Below are positions 54,637-62,129 of a DNA stretch of 64,000 bases, piece by piece (positions within the stretch are counted from its first letter, which is position 1; each line of letters opens with the position of its first letter). Below the pieces are notes generated by a model. It was given only the letters and a program-made list of their open reading frames with translations. It did not search any database and was not told the DNA's origin. The stretch covers positions 3,194,001-3,258,000 of the forward strand of contig NZ_CP102258.1 in assembly GCF_025146565.1 (NCBI RefSeq), in the 5' to 3' direction. This DNA is from Bacteroides eggerthii (GTDB lineage: Bacteria > Bacteroidota > Bacteroidia > Bacteroidales > Bacteroidaceae). Position numbers and translations under genes: made by a program.

Positions 54637-54665
54637 CTTTCGTATCACAATATTTTATACCTTTG
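54637..54665 (+). promoter_or_regulatory. Promoter of the HU/wHTH gene
   Basis: TACCTTTG at 54658-54665 is a consensus -7 box; a TTTCG at 54638-54642 may serve as -33. Transcription would start near 54672, leaving a leader of about 195 nt that contains the whole 22-bp repeat array. Confidence 0.55.
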
Positions 54666-54677
54666 CTCACTAAGAAT

Positions 54678-54771
54678 TAATCGTCCCATACCCGTTTCTA
54701 TTTCGTCCGACAGCTGTCGGACGATAATTAAACAACTGTCGAACGATAATGCAACAGTTGTCGGACGATTA
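54678..54771. repeat. Operator-like array, 22-bp period, with perfect palindrome
   Basis: Three direct repeats of ACA(G/A)(C/T)TGTCG(G/A)ACGAT start at 54710, 54732 and 54754, exactly 22 bp (two helical turns) apart. The first half of the array contains a perfect 20-bp palindrome at 54704-54723 (half-site GTCGGACG). An inverted half-site ATCGTCC lies at 54680-54686. The array is inside the likely leader of the HU/wHTH gene. As RNA, the palindrome would also form a tight hairpin. Confidence 0.8.
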
Positions 54772-54867
54772 GTTTTTAGGAAGAAGAAAATTAATCCGCT
54801 TAGCGACAAAAATAATTCCCCGAAGCGACGAGAACTGTTTATCGCTATAAACAAAAATAGATATCTT

Positions 54868-55506
54868 ATGAGCGCGTATTACGACCTTTACGAAACGCCT
54901 TCGCCCGACGGGAAAGAAGACAAGAAATCACTCCATGCACGTATCTGCCCGAAAGGGACTTATACCCAAAAGGAGTTTGTGGAACATGTCTCTACATTCC
55001 AACATCTGCCCAAGAATGTGATAGGGGCAGCACTGGATGCCTGCATCGACGAACTTTGCGACCTGCTGGCCAACGGAAACATCGTGGAGCTGGGAGAACT
55101 CGGATTCTTCAGCACTTCACTGAAATGCCTGCGTGAGACCGACGACGAGAAAAAGAAAATCCGCTCCGAATCCGTCCAATTCCAAAACGTACACCTGCGC
55201 ATCAGCAGCACGTTCCGCAACAACATCAAGAAAAAAATGACGTTGGAACGTGTACACTCCACTACCAAGAAATCGAAAAAAGCAGTAGAGACCACCGAAG
55301 AAACAAGAAAAGCCGAACTGGAACTGTTCCTCAAGCGGAATGTATGCATCAACAAAAACGAATACATCCAATTGAGTGGGCTGACCAGACATGCCGCCAT
55401 AGACGAACTGAACAAATTCATCCTGCAAGGATTCCTTCGCCGCCGCGGGGTGGGAAGGTCAACGGTCTATGTGCGGCAAGAAAAAGACACAGCAAACGAA
55501 ATTTAG
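54868..55506 (+). CDS. HU-family DNA-binding protein fused to winged helix (HU-HIG)
   Basis: The protein has 212 residues from the ATG at 54868 (MSAYYDLYETPSPDGKED). The open frame extends upstream to 54607 but that part covers the repeat array and looks non-coding. Residues about 1-125 are an HU/IHF-like domain of the Bacteroidota type (ARICPKGTYTQKEFVEHVS, VIGAALDACIDELCDLLANG, VELGELGFFSTSLK). A charged linker follows, then a small winged helix (about 150-205: LFLKRNVCINKNEYIQLSGL in part, GFLRRRGVGRSTVYV). This matches the HU-HIG family (HU fused to wHTH, Ig or Gly-rich motifs). Its partner sites are unknown. The 22-bp-period array in its leader suggests self-regulation. Base composition is more GC-rich than in the PUL. 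Confidence 0.88.
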   Translation: MSAYYDLYETPSPDGKEDKKSLHARICPKGTYTQKEFVEHVSTFQHLPKNVIGAALDACIDELCDLLANGNIVELGELGFFSTSLKCLRETDDEKKKIRSESVQFQNVHLRISSTFRNNIKKKMTLERVHSTTKKSKKAVETTEETRKAELELFLKRNVCINKNEYIQLSGLTRHAAIDELNKFILQGFLRRRGVGRSTVYVRQEKDTANEI

Positions 55507-55599
55507 GGGGCGAACATAGAGGCACAAAGACACAGAAATTAATGCTTTATCTCTTTGAAAAGAATCTCTGTACCTCTGTGTTCTCGTGTTCATCCCCCC
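55506..55599. repeat. Long imperfect inverted repeat
   Basis: Arms of about 35 bp (55506-55540 and 55564-55599) flank a 23-bp loop, start and end in GGGGG/CCCCC and contain CACAGA-type words (GAGGCACAAAGACACAG). It fills the gap between the HU/wHTH gene and nudC. Similar words occur at 63848-63873, so it may belong to a dispersed REP-like family. Confidence 0.55.
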
Positions 55600-55615
55600 A
55601 AAAAAATAACAAGCA

Positions 55616-56425
55616 ATGGAAGATTCAACAGAAATCAAACCCTCCACGCAGTGGTTCGTCTTCTTCAATGACCAACTGCTATTGAAGAAAGGATATACGG
55701 AAAAAGGAGAGATAAAATACAGCGTACCCGTCAGCATAAATCCCCCCTTGGCACCGGAAAGCGGAAGCAATATACACGACGTATTCCCGCCCAACGGTAA
55801 GCAAGTGCGGGCATTTGCTACGGGACAGCCCGTCGCAGAAACCGAAGAATGGGTAATGATAGGCTTGCGGGCTTCGTACGACTACATTTCCGCAGACGAA
55901 TACCTGTCCGCCGGAAAGGCATTCCAGATACTCTATTGGGACGAGCATAGCCGTTTCTGCCCCGTATGCGGCACTCCTATGGAACAGCAAACCCCTATCA
56001 TGAAGAAATGCCCGAAATGTGGAAATGAAATGTATCCTCCCGTATCTACGGCAATCATCGTACTGATACGAAAAGGTAAAGAGATACTGCTGGTACATGC
56101 ACGCAACTTTCGCGGCACTTTTCATGGACTGGTAGCCGGCTTCCTTGAGGCTGGCGAAACTTTGGAGCAATGCGTAGAACGGGAAGTCATGGAAGAAACC
56201 GGACTAAAGGTGAAGAACATCACTTACTTCGGCAGCCAGCCCTGGCCCTATCCCAGCGGATTAATGGTGGGCTTCATTGCCGACTATGAAAGTGGGGAAA
56301 TCAAGCTGCAAGCCGACGAACTCAGTTCCGGCTCATTCTATTCCAAAGACAACCTACCGGAAATTCCACGCAAGCTAAGCATTGCACGAAAATTGATTGA
56401 CTGGTGGCTGGAAAATAATAACTAA
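55616..56425 (+). CDS. nudC: NAD+/NADH diphosphatase (Nudix, zinc ribbon)
   Basis: The 269-residue cytosolic enzyme hydrolyses NADH to NMNH and AMP and can remove NAD caps from RNA. A four-cysteine zinc ribbon is visible (FCPVCGTPM ... KKCPKCGNE, about 119-142). The Nudix box is complete: GFLEAGETLEQCVEREVMEE followed by TGL (about 172-195). After it comes the family-specific SQPWPYPSGLMVGF (the SQPWPFPxS array of NADH pyrophosphatases). Length agrees with E. coli NudC (257). It stands alone downstream of the HU/wHTH gene, separated by an inverted repeat. Confidence 0.95.
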   Translation: MEDSTEIKPSTQWFVFFNDQLLLKKGYTEKGEIKYSVPVSINPPLAPESGSNIHDVFPPNGKQVRAFATGQPVAETEEWVMIGLRASYDYISADEYLSAGKAFQILYWDEHSRFCPVCGTPMEQQTPIMKKCPKCGNEMYPPVSTAIIVLIRKGKEILLVHARNFRGTFHGLVAGFLEAGETLEQCVEREVMEETGLKVKNITYFGSQPWPYPSGLMVGFIADYESGEIKLQADELSSGSFYSKDNLPEIPRKLSIARKLIDWWLENNN

Positions 56426-56489
56426 AGAGGTAAGGAACCAAAGAGTTTTAAAAGCATTAATGACTCAAAGGGGAAAAGAAACAAAAAAA

Positions 56490-56582
56490 ACAGATTGCGG
56501 AAAACACGCACTCGCAAACGAACAACTACGAATGAAACGACTCTCATTCACATCAACCAATTGGCGTGCAACCGCAATCTGT
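56490..56582. repeat. Structured intergenic inverted repeat
   Basis: In the 354-bp gap between nudC and the convergent mutase gene, ACAGATTGCGG (56490-56500) pairs with CCGCAATCTGT (56572-56582), continued by CACGC/GCGTG one bulge further in. A smaller GAATGA/TCATTC hairpin lies inside. It could be a small RNA, a bidirectional structure or a relic of a mobile repeat. No promoter was recognised. Confidence 0.45.
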
Positions 56583-56717
56583 CATACTATCTATTAACTG
56601 TTGACCTCTGTCGCATATAAGAACAGTATTCAACGGAGAATGGATTTGCAGACTGGCATAAAGAATATAAAAGAAACTTAATACATTCGGAACCACCACA
56701 CATTTACCATCATAAAA

Positions 56718-56755
56718 CACAAAAGGTGCAAGCGGCTTCTGCCACCTGCACCTTT
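56718..56755 (-). terminator. Terminator of the phosphohexomutase gene
   Basis: AAAGGTGCA (56722-56730) and TGCACCTTT (56747-56755), with inner GG/CC pairs, form a stem 25 bp past the stop codon. On the minus strand it leads into TTTTGTGTTTTATG. Confidence 0.7.
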
Positions 56756-56779
56756 CCTATATGTAAGAATTAAACCTTC

Positions 56780-58522
56780 TTAGATACCGAGTGATTTGCG
56801 TACTGCTTCCACTTTCTTTTCAGCTTCAGCATTGGCACTGCCGTAGCACTTGGGACATCCCATTTCACCCTTCACTTCAATGTAGAATTTAATCTTGGGT
56901 TCCGTTCCGGAAGGACGAACGGAAATCTTCGTGCCGTCTACTGTGAAATACTGGAGAACATTTGATGTTTCAGGCATATTCAAAGCTGTTGAGTTACCTT
57001 GAGCATCCGTAGCTTTCAGCGTCTTATAGTCCTTGACCAGCTCAACGGCAGAGCCACCGATTTCTCTCGGCGGATTAGCGCGGAAATTATCCATCATGGC
57101 CTTGATTTCATCTGCACCACTCTTACCCGGTTTCACCACATTAACGGTAGTTTCTTTAGAGAAGCCGTATTCCACATAAATGTCCATTAAGATGTCATAC
57201 AGTGTCTTGCCCTGATCCTTTGCCCAAGCACAAATCTCAGCCAACAGTGAGCAGGCCGAAACAGCATCTTTATCGCGAACGAAATCTTCGGCAAGGAAAC
57301 CGTAGCTCTCTTCACCTCCACCGATGTATTGTTGTTTGCCTTCACGCAGACGGATCTCGCGGGCAATCCACTTGAAACCGGTGTAGCAGTCGATCATTTC
57401 AATCTTGTTCTTATCGGCAACAGCTTTGATGAGCTCGGTAGTGACAATGGTCTTTACGATGAAATCCGTAGGTTGCATCTTGCCGGTTGCGATACGGTTC
57501 TTGATGATGTAGTACAGGAAAAGCAAGCAAGTCTGATTGCCGTTAATCAGCACCCATTCGCCTTTGTCGTCCTTGCATGCCATACCCACGCGGTCTGCAT
57601 CAGGATCACTTGCCATTACGATGTCTGCATCAATCTTCTTGGCGAGTTCGATTGCCATGGAAAGGGCTTCCGCATTTTCAGGATTCGGAGAAACAACTGT
57701 CGGGAAATCTCCGCTCTTTACCATTTGTTCGGGTACACAGTGCACATTCTCAAAGCCCCACTCTTTCAAGGAAGCAGGAATGAGTACCCTACCTGCACCA
57801 TGGAGCGGAGTATAGACAATGCTAAGGTCTTTCTGACGCTTAATCACTTCCGGATCAATGGAGAGGGCATGGACTTTATCCAGATACACCTTGTCTATGT
57901 CCTCACCGATAATCTGAATCAAATCTTTGTTACCTTTGAACTTGATGTCCTCAACAGTCACTTTGTTTACCTCATCAATAATGGCTGTATCGTGCGGGGC
58001 AAGCACCTGCGCACCATCATCCCAATAGGCCTTGTAACCGTTGTATTCTTTCGGGTTATGGCTTGCAGTCAGGTTGATACCGCTTTGGCAGCCCAGATGA
58101 CGGATAGCAAAGGAAACCTCCGGAGTGGGACGCAAATCCTCAAAAAGATAAACCTTGATGCCGTTTGCAGAAAAAATATCAGCCGAGATCTCAGCGAACT
58201 TACGACTGTTGTTACGGCAATCGTGGCCCACTACTACGGAAATTTGTTCTTTATCTTTGAAACATTTGTTCAGATAGTTAGCCAATCCTTGGGTAGCAGC
58301 GCCTACCGTATAAATATTCATACGGTTGCTGCCTGCGCCCATGATACCACGCAAGCCGCCTGTACCAAATTCCAAGTCTTTATAAAAACACTCTATCAGT
58401 TCGGTTTTATCTGGATTTTCCAACATACGTTTCACTTCTGCCTGAGTTTCGGCATCATAAGCCGGGGTAAGCCATTTTTCAGCTTTCTCAGTGACCTGTT
58501 TAATCAGTTCCTGATTTTCCAT
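56780..58522 (-). CDS. Phosphoglucomutase/phosphomannomutase family enzyme
   Basis: The 580-residue cytosolic enzyme interconverts hexose 1- and 6-phosphates. All four alpha-D-phosphohexomutase signatures are present: the phosphoserine loop LTASHNPKEYNGYK (Ser154), the metal loop DPDADRVGMA, the sugar-binding loop GGGEESYGFL and the C-terminal phosphate loop RPSGTEPKIKF. The N-terminal GTGGLRGIMGAG is typical of the PgcA-type group found in Bacteroidota and Firmicutes. It would link sugars released by PULs to glycolysis or to nucleotide-sugar synthesis, though it is a housekeeping gene. A -7 box (TACATTTG, plus 58572-58579) lies 50 bp upstream. Confidence 0.95.
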   Translation of the reverse strand: MENQELIKQVTEKAEKWLTPAYDAETQAEVKRMLENPDKTELIECFYKDLEFGTGGLRGIMGAGSNRMNIYTVGAATQGLANYLNKCFKDKEQISVVVGHDCRNNSRKFAEISADIFSANGIKVYLFEDLRPTPEVSFAIRHLGCQSGINLTASHNPKEYNGYKAYWDDGAQVLAPHDTAIIDEVNKVTVEDIKFKGNKDLIQIIGEDIDKVYLDKVHALSIDPEVIKRQKDLSIVYTPLHGAGRVLIPASLKEWGFENVHCVPEQMVKSGDFPTVVSPNPENAEALSMAIELAKKIDADIVMASDPDADRVGMACKDDKGEWVLINGNQTCLLFLYYIIKNRIATGKMQPTDFIVKTIVTTELIKAVADKNKIEMIDCYTGFKWIAREIRLREGKQQYIGGGEESYGFLAEDFVRDKDAVSACSLLAEICAWAKDQGKTLYDILMDIYVEYGFSKETTVNVVKPGKSGADEIKAMMDNFRANPPREIGGSAVELVKDYKTLKATDAQGNSTALNMPETSNVLQYFTVDGTKISVRPSGTEPKIKFYIEVKGEMGCPKCYGSANAEAEKKVEAVRKSLGI

Positions 58523-58571
58523 AAGACTATTTCTATTTTAAAGGTTAATACTTCAATTGTTTGTTAAGACA

Positions 58572-58579
58572 CAAATGTA
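58572..58579 (-). promoter_or_regulatory. -7 box of the phosphohexomutase gene
   Basis: The minus strand reads TACATTTG 50 bp before the start codon. A TTTG at plus 58592-58595 is only 12 bp further, too near for a standard -33. Confidence 0.45.
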
Positions 58580-58680
58580 GAAGATTAAGTTCAAATATCC
58601 TAATTTTTTTTACCGTAGATTCACAAATCTGTACAGTATTTACTAAGAATATGAACGAAATATCTCATTTGCCCAAACTG

Positions 58681-60318
58681 TCATTGAGGCATTTTATATC
58701 TGTCGCCGGTCTGTTTGACATACTCTTCAAGAAACTCTTTCGGGTAACCCGGACGGACCACGCCTGCCGGTTGTCCGATAGAATTACGTTCAAACTTACC
58801 GTCTTTCATACGTTTAACAACGCCGTCATTATATTTCACAATCATGAATTCGCCCAGACGCTTCCATGCATCGAGCGTGCTTTGGGCAGTCATATTGGTA
58901 TAGTTTGTCAAGAATGTTTTCGCTTTAGCCGGATCTTTCTCCAAGAGTTTGGCAGCAGCGGTCTCAATGCCTTCCTGTGCTTCGTTGAAGGTTGTTTCGA
59001 GCTCGGTCTGTGTGGCACGCACATCGCCAATCATCAGGTCATAGCGAGGATATACCATATTGGAGACCCAGTTGAAAATCCAGAAAGAGGAGTTCCATGA
59101 GAAAGTGATATAGTCTGCACCGTCCACGCGCGAATAGCATACGGGAACTTTGTCCGTACAGCAATATACGGGAGTAAATACAGTCATGTTGGCATCGTCC
59201 GTACCAAACCACAATACGCCGCCGATAGCATCGGGCAAAGTGGAACGCATCTGTGCCACGAATACAAAACCACTCTGCTGGGTAGAGATAGGGCGTTCGT
59301 TGAAGTATTCCTTATCGCCTACTTTAAAGGAAAGAGGAGAAAGGCGGTAGGGAGTGTGATACGGTCCTGCACCGAAATCCCTGCTGATGTCGAGGGGAGT
59401 ACCCTCGTAATGGTCGCGCATGGCATTCTTTACATCTTGTACGGAGATTTTGCGGTTGGGCTTCACAAACAACGGCATCGGGGTATCCGTATCGCCTAAT
59501 ATATAAGGTAGGAACTCGTTGCCGCGAGCTGTGAACATATTAAAGTAACTCCACACGCGGGCTTCGCAGTAACGACGAGCGCCAAAGTCAAGCGGTGCAT
59601 AAGCATTTGCAAAACTGAAATCTTTGTTCACTCCGTCGAAATAGCCTTTCTCGCGGGCAAAGGATATGACATCGGGAGAATACATGCAGTTGTTCTTGTC
59701 ATTCATATCAAACTGGTGGATACGGCTTTGGTTGGCATGTGCGGAGATGCAATCATCGGGCACGCGGACAGCAACCCATACGGCGCCACGTACACCGGGT
59801 CCCTTGCCTATCATTTCCATAATCCAGATTTCATTAGGATCGGCAATCGTAAAGGATTCACCACTGCTGTAATAACCGTATTCCTGCACAAGGTCTGTCA
59901 TCACTTTGATAGCTTCGCGGGCTGTTCGCGAACGTTGCAGACCGAGATAAATAAGGCTTCCATAATCAATGATACCGGTAGTATCCACCAGTTCCGGACG
60001 CCCGCCGAAAGTCGTCTCACCGATAGTAAGCTGAAATTCGTTCATATTGCCGATAACGTTGTAGGTTTGGCGCGCCTGCTCTATCTGACCGAGATACTTG
60101 CCGGTGTCCCACTCGTGCACATCAATCAATGTGCCTTTCTTGTGCATGCCTGCGGGATAATGATACAACTCGCCAAACAATCCATAGGAGTCGGCAGAAT
60201 AGGAAACAATTGTAGAACCGTCCGTAGATACATTCTTACCTACAATAAGATTGGTGCAGGCAAAAGTGTTTGCCACAACTGCCACTACCAACATGACGGA
60301 GAGAGTTAATCTTTTCAT
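58681..60318 (-). CDS. C69 family dipeptidase (PepD-like)
   Basis: The 545-residue exported protein has a signal peptide that should be cut just before Cys21 (VANTFA then CTNLIVGK). In this family the new N-terminal cysteine is the nucleophile, as in other Ntn hydrolases. Further family segments are STDGSTIVSYSADS, NVIGNMNEFQLTIGETTFGG (exactly in order), and PNEIWIMEMIGKGPG. Members split dipeptides. It lies 73 bp after the M23 peptidase gene on the same strand with no clear promoter between them, so the two may form an operon of envelope or peptide turnover enzymes. Confidence 0.93.
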   Translation of the reverse strand: MKRLTLSVMLVVAVVANTFACTNLIVGKNVSTDGSTIVSYSADSYGLFGELYHYPAGMHKKGTLIDVHEWDTGKYLGQIEQARQTYNVIGNMNEFQLTIGETTFGGRPELVDTTGIIDYGSLIYLGLQRSRTAREAIKVMTDLVQEYGYYSSGESFTIADPNEIWIMEMIGKGPGVRGAVWVAVRVPDDCISAHANQSRIHQFDMNDKNNCMYSPDVISFAREKGYFDGVNKDFSFANAYAPLDFGARRYCEARVWSYFNMFTARGNEFLPYILGDTDTPMPLFVKPNRKISVQDVKNAMRDHYEGTPLDISRDFGAGPYHTPYRLSPLSFKVGDKEYFNERPISTQQSGFVFVAQMRSTLPDAIGGVLWFGTDDANMTVFTPVYCCTDKVPVCYSRVDGADYITFSWNSSFWIFNWVSNMVYPRYDLMIGDVRATQTELETTFNEAQEGIETAAAKLLEKDPAKAKTFLTNYTNMTAQSTLDAWKRLGEFMIVKYNDGVVKRMKDGKFERNSIGQPAGVVRPGYPKEFLEEYVKQTGDRYKMPQ

Positions 60319-60391
60319 ACTTTGAATTATTATTGAATTTATTATATCACAATGCTATAAAGGGATTTCAAAGGATACAGCCCCTCCTATT

Positions 60392-62047
60392 TCACCATAC
60401 AAAATGGAACTGCCCGACAGTTTGATTGCCGCAACCGTCCGTTACGGTCATTTCCACAGTATGCCTACCGCCTTTCTTCACATGTTCGGGGTCGAGCTCG
60501 CAAACCAGATTGCCACTAATGGAATTGGGCTTGCCAAACAATGCATACTTCCCGTCTATCGTTCCGCGATAGCTATTGACCCCCGTCCCTTTGTCCTTAG
60601 CTCTAAAGACTATGCGGCCCGTACGTCCCCATTGCTGAGGATTAAGCGGAATGATCTCCGGCGGTACGGTATCGACTGCTACCGTATAGGTGGCCAAGTC
60701 CCGGATGCGGACTTTCATAAAACCATCCTCATAAACCCCGCCTACGCTATATTTTCCGCCTTTGGCGGTAACGCCGGCCACATAATATTTCGACTTATCT
60801 TCCAAATCGTCACGACGTAAGCCAATACGCATCTCGCACGCTCCATGCATGGGAATACGGGTGTCGTTCAACTGATAGGTAAAAGCCACGTCGCCACTAT
60901 CGGCGCGTACGGAATAGTTCAACCACACATCATCATACAACATTCCCCGCGGCACAACCAGTTCCAGTCCGGGCTCCTGAAGATAATTGGTTTTATCCCA
61001 TTTGAAGGCATATTTTTCGCGATGCTCCACCGGACGGATAGCGGTATTCCTGCCCTGTATGGTGAAACGGACTTTCGAGGTGTTACCTAAAGCATCGCTC
61101 AAAGTATATACCAAACGATAGGGACGCTCTTCATTGATTTCTATCAGTCCCCGGTTGCCGTTAGACGCATGCAGCATACGCAGACGGTTGCCCGGTTCGA
61201 CGAACGATTTCATGTACTGCCCATGTGTCCATGAGTTGATATAACGGTTTTCTTCGTAAGCAAAGCGGTCTACCACACTGCGAAACACTTCCACGCCGTC
61301 CACTTCCAGAATAACGGTATGCACGCCATAACGGTTGCCCACCCCATCCATATGGTCATAAGCGCGGATTCCCACTCCAATCAATCCCCAGGCTGTGATA
61401 GGCTTTGCTGGACTTGCCGGAAAGGTCTGGCGCGTCTGTTTTCCGTTTACCACCCCTTTGCCCGGTTGCGGAAACAAGATGATGCCCTCGGCATGAGGAG
61501 CAGTGTTGTCTTTCACTTTTTCCATAAAAAAAGGCAGCGGATCAATATAATCCCCTGTTGCCGACTCAATCATATCCAAATGCAGATGAGGGCCGAAAGA
61601 ATATCCCGTATTCCCGCTAAGGGCTATCACCTGCCCTGCCTTTACCGGATATTCTCCCGGTTCGGGAACGATCTCCACTTCCCAACTCTCCTTTTCATAC
61701 TGCAATTCTTTCACTCTCCGGGCCACATCGCCTGTAAAAGCGCTGAGGTGGCGGTTGATAGTGGAATAACCGTTATCATAATCCACATCGAGCACATACC
61801 CTGAGCCATGCGTCACTCGGATACGGGAGATATGCCCGTCTGCCAAAGCATGCACAGGTTTGCCTATAACACCACCGGTTTTGAAGTCCAGCCCGCCATG
61901 AAAATGGTTGGAACGTATCTCGCCGAAATTGCCTGAAAAGGTGATAGGGAAATCAAAAGGAGGAGTGAAAGTTTCTTCTTGCGCTTGCGCCCCTGTTGTT
62001 GCCAATAGCAAGAAAGAATATAAGATAAGTTTGATAGATATTTTCAT
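60392..62047 (-). CDS. M23 family metallopeptidase (LytM domain)
   Basis: The 551-residue exported protein (signal about 1-22) has its peptidase domain at the N-terminus: HFHGGLDFKTGG supplies the first zinc ligands His and Asp, and GYSFGPHLHLDM the HxH motif. The remaining 370 residues are beta-rich and unassigned (immunoglobulin-like pieces, for example RLVYTLSDALGNTSKVRFTI). M23 enzymes cut peptidoglycan cross-bridges or act as lipoprotein-type endopeptidases. A domain order with the LytM domain first and long C-terminal sandwiches is common in Bacteroidota. Its -7 box (TATCTTTG, plus 62079-62086) is back to back with that of the next gene. Confidence 0.93.
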   Translation of the reverse strand: MKISIKLILYSFLLLATTGAQAQEETFTPPFDFPITFSGNFGEIRSNHFHGGLDFKTGGVIGKPVHALADGHISRIRVTHGSGYVLDVDYDNGYSTINRHLSAFTGDVARRVKELQYEKESWEVEIVPEPGEYPVKAGQVIALSGNTGYSFGPHLHLDMIESATGDYIDPLPFFMEKVKDNTAPHAEGIILFPQPGKGVVNGKQTRQTFPASPAKPITAWGLIGVGIRAYDHMDGVGNRYGVHTVILEVDGVEVFRSVVDRFAYEENRYINSWTHGQYMKSFVEPGNRLRMLHASNGNRGLIEINEERPYRLVYTLSDALGNTSKVRFTIQGRNTAIRPVEHREKYAFKWDKTNYLQEPGLELVVPRGMLYDDVWLNYSVRADSGDVAFTYQLNDTRIPMHGACEMRIGLRRDDLEDKSKYYVAGVTAKGGKYSVGGVYEDGFMKVRIRDLATYTVAVDTVPPEIIPLNPQQWGRTGRIVFRAKDKGTGVNSYRGTIDGKYALFGKPNSISGNLVCELDPEHVKKGGRHTVEMTVTDGCGNQTVGQFHFVW

Positions 62048-62078
62048 TCTAAATAAGTAGTCATTTCAAAAACAAAGG

Positions 62079-62105
62079 CAAAGATAAAAATAATCCCTAT
62101 CTTTG
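62079..62105. promoter_or_regulatory. Back-to-back promoters for M23 and TPR-AraC genes
   Basis: A minus-strand TATCTTTG (62079-62086) and a plus-strand TATCTTTG (62098-62105) are only 11 bp apart. The two polymerases would compete for the same stretch, so expression of the two genes may be mutually exclusive or coordinated. Confidence 0.6.
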
Positions 62106-62129
62106 CCACATAAATATAGGAAATAAACA

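Noticed and set aside
54607..54867. Upstream extension of the HU/wHTH reading frame
   Set aside because: The stretch contains the promoter and the 22-bp repeat array, and the extra residues do not look like protein of this family; the ATG at 54868 fits the family start.
55117..55421. Antisense frames over the HU/wHTH gene
   Set aside because: Phenylalanine/serine-rich shadows of the lysine/glutamate-rich coding strand.
57329..58567. 412-codon open frame on the plus strand opposite the phosphohexomutase gene
   Set aside because: It is fully antisense to a gene with all family motifs and its translation shows no recognisable domain; it arises from codon bias on the other strand.
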